Origin: a bacterium
GTDB lineage: Bacteria; Vulcanimicrobiota; Vulcanimicrobiia; Vulcanimicrobiales; Vulcanimicrobiaceae
Assembly: GCA_021806945.1 (NCBI GenBank)
Contig: JAKAPQ010000008.1
Location: 1-35,292, forward strand
Length of the DNA stretch: 35,292 bases
Reading direction: 5' to 3'
Part shown: piece after piece, positions 8,309 through 15,676 of the stretch
How the letters are laid out: each line of letters opens with the position of its first letter
Position numbering within the stretch: the first letter of the stretch is position 1
Position numbers and translations under genes: made by a program
The notes under the pieces: model-generated
Databases searched by the model: none
Seen by the model: the letters and a program-made list of their open reading frames with translations, nothing else
What the model was told of the DNA's origin: nothing

Positions 8309-9691
8309 TCACGCTACGAGGCGTTCCGAGCGTTCGTGGATGACAGGAGTTGGCAGAGGAAATATCGTGAGCAGGCGCTCGAAGCGCTCCCAGGTCATTC
8401 CTGATCTCTGCCGACGACGACAAAGCGCGGTATACCAGAGGACCCGCACTTCGTGATAGAAGTCCGAGAGCGCCGGTAGGTTGGAAATGACGCCGTAATA
8501 GCCGTAATGCCCGCGCAACACCTGACTTAGCCATTGGTGCTGCGCCTGCATAGGACTATGCATGCGCCGTTTCATCTCCACCCGCATCGCTTTGAGCTTT
8601 GCGGTCATCCGCTTTCGTTGCGTCTTGCGTTTTACCGTGAACTTCCCACTTCGCAGCTTTCCGCAATAATGCGTTAAGCCGAGAAAGTCGAACGTTTCCG
8701 GTCGCCGCCGACCCCGCTCTTCACGATTCTGAGCGGCGAAGCGCCCAAACTGAATGAGCCGAGTCTTTGTCTCATTGAGAGCCAGGCCGAATTTGGCCAG
8801 CCGTTCTTTGAGATTGACGAGCATTCCCCGCGCCTCATCCTCGTACTGTAATCCAAGCACGAGATCGTCGGCGTATCTCGTCGCGATCATTTCGCCACGA
8901 GCATATCTCCGACGCCATTGCTCAAACCACAAGTCGAAAATGTAGTGTAGGAAAACGTTCGCCAAGAGGGGGCTGATCCCCGATCCTTGCGGCGTCCCTG
9001 TCTCCACCGCACGCCAACTGCCACTCTCCAGAACGCCTGCCTTCAACCACCGCTCAACGAGGCGGAGTATCCGACGATCGGCGATCCGGTGTGCCACCAT
9101 CCGCAGCAACCAACCGTGATCCACGGTATCAAAGAAGCTGCGGATGTCGACATCCAGGACCCAGCTCACCTTCCCGACTTTGATGTTTCGGTTCAATGCA
9201 CGCAGCGCCATATGCGGGCTGCGTTTGGGCCGAAAACCATAGCTGAAGTCGACGGAGTCCACTTCATATATGGCCGATAGCACCTCGGCGACCGCGCCTT
9301 GGACAATCTTGTCCTCCAGCACCGGTATCCCCAAGGGGCGTTTCCCACCATCTGCCTTCGGAATGTACGTGCGACGTACTGGCTTTGGCCAGTATCGTCC
9401 GCTGTGAATGCGTTCGTGCAGGTGCCGGAGATTGCTCTCAAGGTCCTGCTCATATTCCTTCACCGTCATCCGATCCACGCCGGGGCTTGCTGATCGCCGC
9501 TGACGGCGAAACGCTCGTTCGAGCGCTGCGACATCCACGTGATGCAGCAAGTTCGTGAACCGCAGTTGTCGTGCTTTCTGTGCCGCTTCATTCACACGCA
9601 CCAGGTGAGGCAGCGAGGGGCGCCAGCCTTGTATCTGGCACTCCGCCTTCTCGTGCGTGGTCTCTTCCAGCCGACCCCTTTTCTCCATCAC
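8309..9691 (-). CDS. ltrA: Group II intron reverse transcriptase/maturase
   Basis: 460-aa intron-encoded protein that supports intron splicing and reverse-transcribes the intron during retrohoming. Recognisable RT blocks in order: GVDRMTVKEYEQDL (RT1 region), RPLGIPVLEDKIVQ (RT2), VSWVLDVDIRSFFDTVDH with the first catalytic aspartate (RT3), GTPQGSGISPLLANVFLHY (RT4), RYADDLVLG with the catalytic YADD (RT5), and ETKTRLIQFGRF and FDFLGLTHYCGK (RT6-7). A basic thumb/maturase region follows (about 330-440). No HNH endonuclease domain is visible at the end, so retrohoming into single-stranded DNA is likely. The first codons are GTG-ATG with a weak purine-rich stretch upstream. Intact. Confidence 0.95.
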   Translation of the reverse strand: MMEKRGRLEETTHEKAECQIQGWRPSLPHLVRVNEAAQKARQLRFTNLLHHVDVAALERAFRRQRRSASPGVDRMTVKEYEQDLESNLRHLHERIHSGRYWPKPVRRTYIPKADGGKRPLGIPVLEDKIVQGAVAEVLSAIYEVDSVDFSYGFRPKRSPHMALRALNRNIKVGKVSWVLDVDIRSFFDTVDHGWLLRMVAHRIADRRILRLVERWLKAGVLESGSWRAVETGTPQGSGISPLLANVFLHYIFDLWFEQWRRRYARGEMIATRYADDLVLGLQYEDEARGMLVNLKERLAKFGLALNETKTRLIQFGRFAAQNREERGRRRPETFDFLGLTHYCGKLRSGKFTVKRKTQRKRMTAKLKAMRVEMKRRMHSPMQAQHQWLSQVLRGHYGYYGVISNLPALSDFYHEVRVLWYTALCRRRQRSGMTWERFERLLTIFPLPTPVIHERSERLVA

Positions 9692-10095
9692 CTCGTTACT
9701 TTCGGTGACTTCATCGATTGTATGGGTCGGTCCGACTTCCGGCAGCCAGCGAGCAGCTTCGGTCTTCCCTCGCTGTTCGCTCCCGGCGGCTCAGCACCGC
9801 CGGCAGCTGCCGGATCTCCCATGTTCCGATACAAGCCTTTCGTACGCGAACTGGCCTTAGACCCCGGCGGAGCGTCACCGTCTCGCATAGCGACGGCGCA
9901 CATGTTGCCTTCATTGCATATGACCAACTCGGCCTCCGCGAGTTTATTCATTACGTGGCTCAATCCCAATCCTCGCACGATCTCTGTCTACGCTTCAGAC
10001 GGTGCGTTACCGCACCGCCTGCAAGACTCGATACCAGCCTGTCCGCTACGACGCTAGCTGGGAGGGACTCGCACCCCCTGGTCTGTATCAGCTTC

Positions 10096-10671
10096 TCATG
10101 GCGCACCATATGGGGAATCCCGGTGAAAACCGGCGCGCGTGATTTCGACAAGTTCCGTAGGGCCGCAATCTTCGTTTTCTCTCGGATAACTTTCCCCGCT
10201 CTCGCTCTTGTAGGCGAACGGGTGGCAGAAGGGAGATCGGACTCCGAACTTGCCGAAAATAGCGTCGAAGTGCCGGTACTCGCGCATGGCAGAAAGGAAC
10301 GTGGCGACACCGCCCGGCAGAAACCATGCGTCGTCATCGAGCCAGAAGACATACCATTCGCGAGGCGTGAATGGGAACGGGTTATTCTGCCGATGGTCAA
10401 GGGCGATTTGTGCGAGCCGGTTGCGCGCCTGGATGACCGGCAACCTTCCCACGATGGCGATCGATGCTTGGATGCCCTTCATATTGTGGGACAGCGCGAG
10501 ATACGTCTCCCAGGTAATTTGGCCGCGCGTCGGCATGCACACGATCACGGCGTCCTGACCCGTGCATAGCTTCGACGTATCGACGCCGGCGTTCAGACAG
10601 CAGACTTTGTATTTGCGCCCGCTGCCGCATGGGCAGGGCGCGTTTCGGCTAGGACGACTGGTTGCAATCAC
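10096..10671 (-). CDS. SEC-C motif protein with glycosyltransferase-like domain (probably truncated)
   Basis: 191 aa from GTG 10671, with GGGAG a few nt upstream. The N-terminus is a SEC-C zinc motif (CPCGSGRKYKVCC, cysteines 13, 15, 24, 25), usually found at the tail of SecA and in many small proteins. It is followed by what looks like a glycosyltransferase GT-A-type domain: a beta-strand start AVIVCMPTRGQITWE (about 41) and an acidic WLDDDAWF (DxD-like, 112-114). The last 16 residues look abnormal. In the +1-type frame starting near 10116 the sequence reads TGIPHMVRHEKLIQTRG, which joins to the preceding ITRAG to give an AGTG-like glycosyltransferase continuation. A small frameshift and then the group II intron seem to have truncated the gene. 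Confidence 0.6.
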   Translation of the reverse strand: MIATSRPSRNAPCPCGSGRKYKVCCLNAGVDTSKLCTGQDAVIVCMPTRGQITWETYLALSHNMKGIQASIAIVGRLPVIQARNRLAQIALDHRQNNPFPFTPREWYVFWLDDDAWFLPGGVATFLSAMREYRHFDAIFGKFGVRSPFCHPFAYKSESGESYPRENEDCGPTELVEITRAGFHRDSPYGAP

Positions 10672-10690
10672 GCTGCTCCCGATCCTTCGA

Positions 10691-10718
10691 GAAGAAAAGC
10701 CCGAGGAAATCTTCGGGC
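10691..10718 (-). terminator. Rho-independent terminator-like hairpin upstream of the SEC-C gene
   Basis: On the minus strand GCCCGA, an 8-nt loop and TCGGGC are followed by TTTTCTTC. It ends 20 nt before the GTG start of the SEC-C gene, so it would stop transcripts coming from the right. No convincing minus-strand gene lies to its right. It may therefore be a leader attenuator or the end of a small RNA. Confidence 0.5.
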
Positions 10719-10968
10719 CTGGTCATGCAACGATTCGGCGAATTAGCGGACGCCGTCGGCCTTTGAGTATTTTCTCAAGCAGTCGCGTCGAGAAGTCACT
10801 ATGCCCGAGCGTTTATGCGCTGTCTCCCCGTTAATCGCAACGAGATCGCCTCGTGTTGCCGGCGGTCCAAGGGAATCGCAGTGACCTGGGCGCGGCATGC
10901 GGTCGCCGACACAAGCGCCGGGGAATCCTCTGCTGCGGCCAGATTCACGCGGTCTTCGACCGCCATCG
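10719..10968. other. Non-coding stretch before the DUF2085 promoter
   Basis: No supported gene. Short frames on both strands lack family-like features. A small stem TTGAG/CTCAA occurs near 10766-10781 (read from either strand). The region contains whatever produces the transcript that the minus-strand terminator at 10691-10718 would end. Confidence 0.35.
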
Positions 10969-10997
10969 ATACCATGCCCCTGCTCGTATGGTATAAT
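10969..10997 (+). promoter_or_regulatory. Promoter with overlapping palindrome for the DUF2085 operon
   Basis: A consensus -10 box TATAAT at 10992-10997 is preceded by TGG (near extended -10). It is overlapped by an inverted repeat ATACCAT (10969-10975) and ATGGTAT (10988-10994), which spans one side of the core promoter. This looks like an operator where a dimeric repressor could block RNA polymerase. No good -35 box is visible. Expected start of transcription is about 65 nt before the chosen gene start. Confidence 0.5.
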
Positions 10998-11070
10998 ATC
11001 GTCGGAACGCGCATGAGGATAGGAGATCTAGCCCGGTCCAGCGTTTCGGCTTTTGGAGGGTGGCTACTTC

Positions 11071-11598
11071 GTGTTTTTCTTTTCCACGGCTACTGATACA
11101 TCATTCGGGCAGATCAATAACATTGGCCTGCTGTCTGATCAGCAGAACGGAATCATCGCCGGAATGGGCCTCAGCGTCCTCGGGGTGATACTTCTTGTTG
11201 CGTCATCGCTCCGGCCCAGGGCGCTGGCAGCGCTGTCGGCCGAAGCGTCTAAGGTTGTAGCCGCAACGGCGGTTCTTCTATTCGTTGAAAACCCATATAT
11301 TCACAGTTGGCATTGCCACAGGCGGCCAGAGCGTTCGTTTTTCGTTCGCAATAGGCAGTTCCACGTCTGCGCGCGATGCACCGGAGTAATTACCGGCCTC
11401 CTGTGCTTGCCGGCGGCAATCGCTGTCGCTGCAATTCCGATAATCTGGGGTGCATCTGGCGTTGCAGTTGCAATAGACGGGGTGACACAGTTGATCGGCT
11501 GGCGTAAATCCAACAACGCCCTTCGCTTTGCCACGGGTTTTCTTTTCGGCATATCACTCGTCGGAGTCGCCGTAGCACTTATCGGAAAATTTGTGTGA
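11071..11598 (+). CDS. DUF2085 family membrane protein
   Basis: 175 aa from GTG 11071, chosen because GGAGGG lies 10 nt upstream; the frame is open back to a TTG at 11053. The DUF2085 signature is clear: HSWHCHRRPERSFFVRNRQF followed by HVCARCTGVITG (about residues 78-110), then DGVTQLIGWRKSNNALRFATG near the C-terminus. The Cys and His residues (HCHR, CARC) may bind a metal or form a redox pair. Four hydrophobic helices are predicted, two before the motif and two after. Function of the family is unknown. The next ORF starts at the base after the stop, indicating an operon driven by the promoter at 10992. Confidence 0.85.
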   Translation: MFFFSTATDTSFGQINNIGLLSDQQNGIIAGMGLSVLGVILLVASSLRPRALAALSAEASKVVAATAVLLFVENPYIHSWHCHRRPERSFFVRNRQFHVCARCTGVITGLLCLPAAIAVAAIPIIWGASGVAVAIDGVTQLIGWRKSNNALRFATGFLFGISLVGVAVALIGKFV

Positions 11599-11973
11599 AT
11601 GAAGCAGTTTGAAACGCTACGATTCTCAGCCGATGCAGAGGGGCAGAAGCGAAAGAACCTTACCCTGGGCTATTTATGTTCTCGCGGCTGGCGTGTTTTA
11701 TCTGAAACTATCGAAAAAGGCAACTTCAAAGGCGGTGAAGCCTGCTGCCTCGCGTTTATCTGTCTGCCTCTTGGATTCGCGGCAGGCCATGACCCAAATA
11801 TCTCAGTCTTAACCGTGGAACGCGATCAGCCGGAACGGGGCTCAATCGAGCCTCATAAGCCTAGGTGGATCGTTTTTGACGACGACCGCGTGGTCTGCGA
11901 CGATTGCCAGCTCATTTTCGACAAGAATGCAGTTGAAGTTGCCGTGATGCGTAACGGACTGCATCGTCCTTAG
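11599..11973 (+). CDS. Hypothetical protein, operon partner of DUF2085 gene
   Basis: 124 aa. The ATG begins directly after the TGA of the DUF2085 gene, so translation is probably coupled. The middle has a hydrophobic stretch (ACCLAFICLPLGFAAG, about 48-63), and the C-terminal part has a WIVFDDDRVVCDDCQLIFD segment with two cysteines in a CDDC pattern. I recognise no family. Base composition is less GC-biased than in the following gene. The stop TAG lies in the same frame as the downstream membrane-protein fragment, which has lost its own start. Confidence 0.5.
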   Translation: MKQFETLRFSADAEGQKRKNLTLGYLCSRGWRVLSETIEKGNFKGGEACCLAFICLPLGFAAGHDPNISVLTVERDQPERGSIEPHKPRWIVFDDDRVVCDDCQLIFDKNAVEVAVMRNGLHRP

Positions 11974-12690
11974 TTCGATACGCCGATCGCCGGGCAGAGT
12001 GCCAACGATCTCGAGAGCACGTTCCTTCGTTCCTGGCGACTGCTCTCGTCTAACTGGGCCATCGTCGTCCCCGGGCTCGTGATCGGCGTCATAGCCGGGC
12101 CTTTCGACGGCTTCCTCGCGCTCACAGGTGGGTTGGGCGGCGCCGCGCTGATCGGCGTCGGTGCCACCGGCGCCGGGTACCTCTCGGCCATTCTGGCCGG
12201 CTTGCTCGTGGGCTTGGTTTCGATGCTGGCGGCCATCCTCACGATCGCGTATACGACCGGCATGGCCGGAGCCGCTTGGGATCGCGGCACCGCCACGTTC
12301 GCCGACGGTGCGGCGGCCTTTAAGCGCGACGGCGCCCAAGCGCTCCTAGCCGTCGTTCTCCTGTTCGTCATCGGCGTGGTCGCGGCGATTTTGTCGATGG
12401 TTACCTTCGGGCTCGCCATGCTCGCCTACGTGATCTTTTTCATCTATACCATGGCGGCGGTGATCGTCGGCAACGCGCCCGCGATCGAAGGGATCGTCGA
12501 GTCGTCCCGTATCGCGGCGAAGAACTTCGTCACGACGCTGCTCCTCGTCGTGCTGATCTTTGTTATCTCGTTCGTGGGCGGCTTGGTCGGCGGAATCTTC
12601 CACGGCGTTCCGCTGCTCAACCACGTTATCGCGCTCGTGATCTCCCAGATCGTGCTGAGCTATGCGACGCTCGTCGTCGAGGATAGCAAT
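11974..12690 (+). pseudogene. Multi-pass membrane protein fragment, truncated at both ends
   Basis: The frame right after TAG 11971-11973 already encodes protein-like sequence (NDLESTFLRSWRLLSSNWAI, VVPGLVIGVIAG), yet contains no start codon until a GTG at 12079 inside the first helix. It continues with at least five long hydrophobic helices (for example AGYLSAILAGLLVGLVSMLA, TTLLLVVLIFVISFVGGLVG), separated by a cytoplasmic loop with ESSRIAAKNF. This resembles bacterial glycerophosphoryl-diester-phosphodiesterase-type or YciC-type membrane domains. At about 12685 it joins an oppositely oriented HTH gene, and the remaining plus-strand frame to 12915 is antisense junk. Both original ends appear lost by recombination. 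Confidence 0.6.
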
Positions 12691-12831
12691 GGTAACGTTG
12701 CTATCTCCTTGCTCGATCTTGGAGATGGTGGGGCGGCTGACGCCGGCGCGATCGGCCAGAGTAGCTTGCGAGAGGTGGGATTCGGCTCTTTTCCGGACGA
12801 CATTGCGGCGAAGCGCCTCCATAGCGTTCAT
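12686..12831 (-). pseudogene. Xre/Cro-type HTH regulator, N-terminal fragment
   Basis: From ATG 12831 the frame gives a classic HTH_3 start: ALRRNVVRKRAESHLSQATL then ADRAGVSRPTISKIEQG and SNVTI (about residues 6-48). The recognition helix SRPTISKIE is well conserved. After residue 48 the frame runs antisense into the membrane-protein fragment, so the last helices of the domain are missing. It lies 52 nt downstream of, and in the same direction as, the GNAT toxin gene. It could once have been a third gene of that operon. Confidence 0.65.
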
Positions 12832-12883
12832 TGTGTTTACGTGGCCCGGCCCCCGATAAGACGAGGTCCGCTATCTCGACGGT

Positions 12884-13477
12884 TTAGGCGAGAAAGTGCT
12901 GTGTTCCGAAGTTGATGTCGAGCATCTGGGGTTGGTTCTTGAACATCGCCACGACGTCGGGATTGTACCGGGCGAGCACCGCGGTCGGGATGTAAAGCCG
13001 TGACTGGCCCGCGATGAGCGAATTGAAGCCGTGCTTTTGGTAGAAGGCATCGGCGGCGGCGTTGATGGGATCGGTGATGATCGCCACGCCTCCGATCGAG
13101 AGCGCTGCGTGCAGCGAACGCCTCAGCGCCTCGCGTAGCAGCATGGCGCCGACGCCTCTACCCTGGTGCGCGATACCGATACCGAGCTGTCCCAGCAGAA
13201 TCATCGGAATGGAGCCCGTTAAGCCGCTGATCTTTAGCGCCTTTGCGGTCGTCGCGTCCATGGCGGGATCGCGGTACGTGTGCGCGACTAACGTATAGTA
13301 GCCGATGACCTCGCACGGCACCGGTCGTGGCTGCGGCGGCACGAGGACGTAGCTTTGCGAGGCGTGCTTCTCTGCGGCTTGACGGGCAACGGCTTGGAAA
13401 TAGCGGTCGACGCCTTCAACGCCGCAGCTGAAATCTTCGCGGTTGTGCTGGGCGGTGTCGAGCGGTTCGACCGGCAT
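12884..13477 (-). CDS. GNAT-family toxin (TacT-like acetyltransferase)
   Basis: 197-aa GCN5-related N-acetyltransferase. The acetyl-CoA binding P-loop is QGRGVGAMLLREAL (about 125-138), preceded by the beta4 strand MILLGQLGIG. The N-terminus (FSCGVEGVDRYFQAVARQAA) and C-terminus (FYQKHGFNSLIAG...RLYIP) match TacT/AtaT-type toxins. These acetylate the amino group of aminoacyl-tRNAs and block translation. The gene starts 3 nt after the stop of a DUF1778 antitoxin gene, the standard arrangement. Length (about 170-200 aa) fits. Intact; probably held in check by the antitoxin. The exact tRNA target cannot be told from sequence. Confidence 0.9.
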   Translation of the reverse strand: MPVEPLDTAQHNREDFSCGVEGVDRYFQAVARQAAEKHASQSYVLVPPQPRPVPCEVIGYYTLVAHTYRDPAMDATTAKALKISGLTGSIPMILLGQLGIGIAHQGRGVGAMLLREALRRSLHAALSIGGVAIITDPINAAADAFYQKHGFNSLIAGQSRLYIPTAVLARYNPDVVAMFKNQPQMLDINFGTQHFLA

Positions 13478-13480
13478 GGC

Positions 13481-13768
13481 CTAGAGGTCGTAGCCTTCCA
13501 GCGGCGGAGTGCTGAAGAGTCTTGCCAGCCGATCGTTGTTAGATGTGCTCAGGAGAGCCGCGTAAAACTCTTCACGGACTTGGTCGGTGACATCGGTGGT
13601 CTCATGCTCGCGGATGATGGCGCGTGCGGCGTCGACGGCGATGGCGGTTACCATGCGGCTGATGTCACCAGCGGTGCGTAAGAGCGCAGCTTCCTCGAGA
13701 AGCGTCCGCTCCTCCGGCGTGAGACGCAATTCCAGTCGGCGGCTGCGGCGCGGCATGGGGTGCGGCAT
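13481..13768 (-). CDS. DUF1778 antitoxin (TacA-like)
   Basis: 95 aa from ATG 13768, chosen for the AGGAGA 5-7 nt upstream and because the family core starts soon after. The ribbon-helix-helix part is RRLELRLTPEERTLLEEAALLR (about 8-29, written here as two motifs: RLELRLTPEER and LLEEAALLR), followed by a C-terminal toxin-neutralising tail (DDR-like segment NDRLARLFSTPPLEGYDL). Known members dimerise, bind the operon promoter and wrap around the GNAT toxin. A perfect palindrome about 95 bp upstream (13861-13876) is a likely operator. Confidence 0.9.
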   Translation of the reverse strand: MPHPMPRRSRRLELRLTPEERTLLEEAALLRTAGDISRMVTAIAVDAARAIIREHETTDVTDQVREEFYAALLSTSNNDRLARLFSTPPLEGYDL

Positions 13769-13860
13769 TGGGATTCTCCTACTTCTTCTTGTCGTTTCGT
13801 GGGCGATTCGTGGCCCTCGCGTTTGAGGGTACCACCTGGCACTTAAAGAGGTCAATCCTT

Positions 13861-13876
13861 CCGTACGCTCGTACGG
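13861..13876. promoter_or_regulatory. Perfect 16-bp palindrome, candidate toxin-antitoxin operator
   Basis: CCGTACG-CT-CGTACGG is a perfect inverted repeat lying upstream of the antitoxin start. On the minus strand a TTGACC (-35-like) follows 8 nt later, with an AT-poor -10 18 nt beyond. Ribbon-helix-helix antitoxins such as TacA bind short palindromes at this position. Assignment is inferred from position and symmetry. Confidence 0.5.
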
Positions 13877-14035
13877 TGTTTTCGAAACAAGGAACTGTTT
13901 GGTTGCACTGCTCGCGCTACAGTCTGCCAACCTTGGCGTGCGACGCGAACGTGCTCGTCTTTCCGCCCACGATAGCGCCTGTCGGGCATCGAGCGGTCAC
14001 GCGAGGCGCTCCCACCCTACCAAGAGCGCACCTCT

Positions 14036-14362
14036 TTAATCCCTCGGCGGACGCGAGCCGTCAGGCTCCGCCCGGTGTCCGATGGTGTAGAGCCACCAGC
14101 GGCTAGTGCCGCGGCGGGCTTGGCGTTCGAAATAGACTTGGGCGATGCGGCCATCTGGGAGCGCGAACTCGAACCAGTGGCGCTTGAGGTACGTATCGCC
14201 GCGATCCGTCTTCGTCGAGCGCCATGTGCGAAGTAGGTGCTGGACGCCGAGCTCCTCGCCGCGCCAGGTAAAGCGTGCCGGCAGCGGCGGCTCTCCGGCG
14301 GCGGCCGGGGTGACGTACGCGTCGCCTGCCGGCTCAAGCGGTTCGCTGACGAAGCGGCGCAG
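14036..14362 (-). CDS. DUF6504 family protein, apparent CTG start
   Basis: 108 aa. The start LRRFVSEPLEP matches the usual beginning M-x-RFVSEPIEV of DUF6504 proteins except that the first codon is CTG, with AAGG 6-9 nt upstream. The domain continues with PARFTWRGEELGVQHLLRTW, then LKRHWFEFALPDGRIAQVYF and SRWWLYTIGHRAEPDG, matching the conserved RFxWRG...RYWRVE...G..RWWLYR pattern. No ATG, GTG or TTG occurs in a suitable place. The family is often found near error-prone DNA polymerase or DinB/ImuB genes, but none is here. It starts 7 nt after the stop of a short MazE-like frame, so coupling is possible. Either a true CTG start or a 5'-damaged gene. Confidence 0.65.
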   Translation of the reverse strand: MRRFVSEPLEPAGDAYVTPAAAGEPPLPARFTWRGEELGVQHLLRTWRSTKTDRGDTYLKRHWFEFALPDGRIAQVYFERQARRGTSRWWLYTIGHRAEPDGSRPPRD

Positions 14363-14369
14363 GGCCGCC

Positions 14370-14489
14370 TTAGGGCAGATCGACCGAACCCAGCACGAAG
14401 AACTGCGCGCGTCGCCGGGCGCCGCCCGAGCACGGCTTGGGTATCACAAGAGATTGACGATTCCCAAGCCGGTGGAGCTGAGTTTTCAT
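14370..14489 (-). pseudogene. MazE/AbrB-type antitoxin stub
   Basis: 39-aa frame from ATG 14489. MKTQLHRLGNRQSLVIPKP is the first beta-hairpin of the SpoVT-AbrB swapped-hairpin fold as in MazE (typical M-x-TQLxKWGNSxAVRIPK). After residue 19 the sequence becomes unrelated and basic, ending LGSVDLP. The rest of the DNA-binding fold and the toxin-binding tail are absent, so it is most likely a truncated antitoxin fused to other sequence. No toxin partner is visible. Its TAA is just upstream of the DUF6504 start. Confidence 0.55.
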
Positions 14490-14544
14490 GGTAAGTAGTA
14501 ATATAACACGCGTGACCGAGAGTTCGCTCCACATGGAGGTCAGA

Positions 14545-15552
14545 ATGTTCCGTAACGCGATCGCCCCTATACTCGCCGCCGCTATGAGCCTTGCGCCGCT
14601 CGCGGTCGTTGCGGCCGAACCGGTGCACGTCGCCGCGGGCACGGTGCAAACGACTCCCGTCAAGGGGGTCTTCATCCTCGATCCCGGCGGCAGTCGCCGT
14701 GTGCTCGTAAGCGGCCGTCTCGTCTACCCGCAGCTTACGGCGACGGCGGTAGACGTCCTGGCGAACGCAACCACCATTGTGCCGCGTGTTAACTCTGTCT
14801 TGCATCGAGTAACGCCTCCGCGTTTCGTGCAGTGCCCGGCGCATCGCGAACGCACGAACGGGGTCGTTCTTTACGGCCCCGGCGACATCGTTGGTGTCGA
14901 CCCACACCACGTTATCCGGGTCTCGCCACCTAACTTTGGCACGAACGTTCGCCCCGATGCCGTTGTCGAGATCGATTTTGACGCGATCGATTTTCCTTGG
15001 CAATTTTCACCGTGTCCTCCAATGCCCTGGATAACCCTCGTGGTGCTGAAGACGAGTGAGTTCACGCCGGCGGCTGGCCAATATCGCCGGTTGCCGGCCA
15101 TTATAGTGACCAACGCGGCTTCACTGCCCGACTTAAGCGCGATGCCGGCATACACTGGGGTGCGCGATCGGACTACGGGGCAGGATCAAGCCGGGCCGCC
15201 TTCACCCGCAGTCGCGCAGCAGGTTATGGCGTCTCCAGCGTCTGCATTTTCGTATATCCGCAGCCCGCGCGTGCTCGCGCCGAACACGTCGTATGTTGCG
15301 TTCCTCGTGCCGGCGTTTTCCGCCGGCGTGCAAGCGGGCCTCGGCCAAATCACGGCCCAAAATTCGACCACGTCGACGGACGCATGGGTGCCGGGCCAGC
15401 GGAACGTGCTGTTGCCTTATTACTACACTTTCCGTTTCCAAACGCAGTCCTTGGCGCTACCAATGCGCCTGCCATATCGCGTCACGATACCGCACCGCCC
15501 GGGGAGCGCCGCTCCCGTGCCGTCGCCGGCGCCGCCGCGAGGCTCGCTCTAG
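14545..15552 (+). CDS. Secreted protein of unknown function
   Basis: 335 aa from ATG 14545, preceded by GGAGGT at 14535-14540. A signal peptide is clear (RNAIAPILAAAMSLAPLAVV, cleavage near AA-EP at about 24). The mature part is beta-rich with GVFILDPGGSRRVLVSGRLV and a conserved-looking segment SPRVLAPNTSYVAFLVPAF (about 240-262) followed by AGVQAGLGQ and LPYYYTFRFQTQS. Four cysteines are visible in all. The C-terminus is Pro-rich (PVPSPAPPRG). The LxPNTxYxAFLVPxF...AGLG...LPxYYxxxFxT pattern recurs in unannotated proteins as far as I recall, but I can give no function. The divergent MazE-like stub shares its AT-rich upstream region. Confidence 0.65.
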   Translation: MFRNAIAPILAAAMSLAPLAVVAAEPVHVAAGTVQTTPVKGVFILDPGGSRRVLVSGRLVYPQLTATAVDVLANATTIVPRVNSVLHRVTPPRFVQCPAHRERTNGVVLYGPGDIVGVDPHHVIRVSPPNFGTNVRPDAVVEIDFDAIDFPWQFSPCPPMPWITLVVLKTSEFTPAAGQYRRLPAIIVTNAASLPDLSAMPAYTGVRDRTTGQDQAGPPSPAVAQQVMASPASAFSYIRSPRVLAPNTSYVAFLVPAFSAGVQAGLGQITAQNSTTSTDAWVPGQRNVLLPYYYTFRFQTQSLALPMRLPYRVTIPHRPGSAAPVPSPAPPRGSL

Positions 15553-15616
15553 CGGGATGCCTTGACCCGAGCCGGTCGGCCGGTTCCGGGTCTCCCGTCT
15601 GGCGGTTACGATTGCG

Positions 15617-15639
15617 GCGAGTCAGGGAACCGGACTCGC
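15617..15639. other. Perfect 7-bp stem hairpin in an intergenic region
   Basis: GCGAGTC (15617-15623) and GACTCGC (15633-15639) form a stem with a 9-nt loop between the secreted protein and the 7-TM gene. There is no T-tract, so intrinsic termination is uncertain. Confidence 0.35.
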
Positions 15640-15676
15640 TCCCCAGAAGAGGTGCGGTAAGTGGGAGTGAGTACGC

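Larger units (their letters stand above)
8212..10074 (-). mobile_element. Group II intron (with encoded RT/maturase)
   Basis: On the minus strand a GTGCG 5' consensus begins at 10074 (GTGCGAGTCCCTCCCAGC). About 380 nt of structured, non-coding sequence follows, as expected for domains I-III, then the intron-encoded protein (9691-8309). A domain V hairpin is at 8244-8278, followed by a 7-bp domain VI-like stem (AAGTCAG/CTGATTT). The 3' boundary at about 8212 is inferred from that stem and is uncertain by several bases. All components are present, so it may be mobile. It lies 21 bp after the stop of the SEC-C/glycosyltransferase-like gene and in the same orientation. Confidence 0.85.

Noticed and set aside
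10799-11014. 71-aa minus-strand ORF before the SEC-C gene
   Set aside because: No recognisable feature and it lies over the divergent DUF2085 promoter.
12691-12915. C-terminal extension of the membrane-protein frame
   Set aside because: It is antisense to the conserved HTH sequence, so it is not part of the original protein.
14017-15003. 328-aa minus-strand ORF antisense to the secreted protein
   Set aside because: Wrong frame relative to the DUF6504 and MazE-like sequences, which are clearly in other frames.
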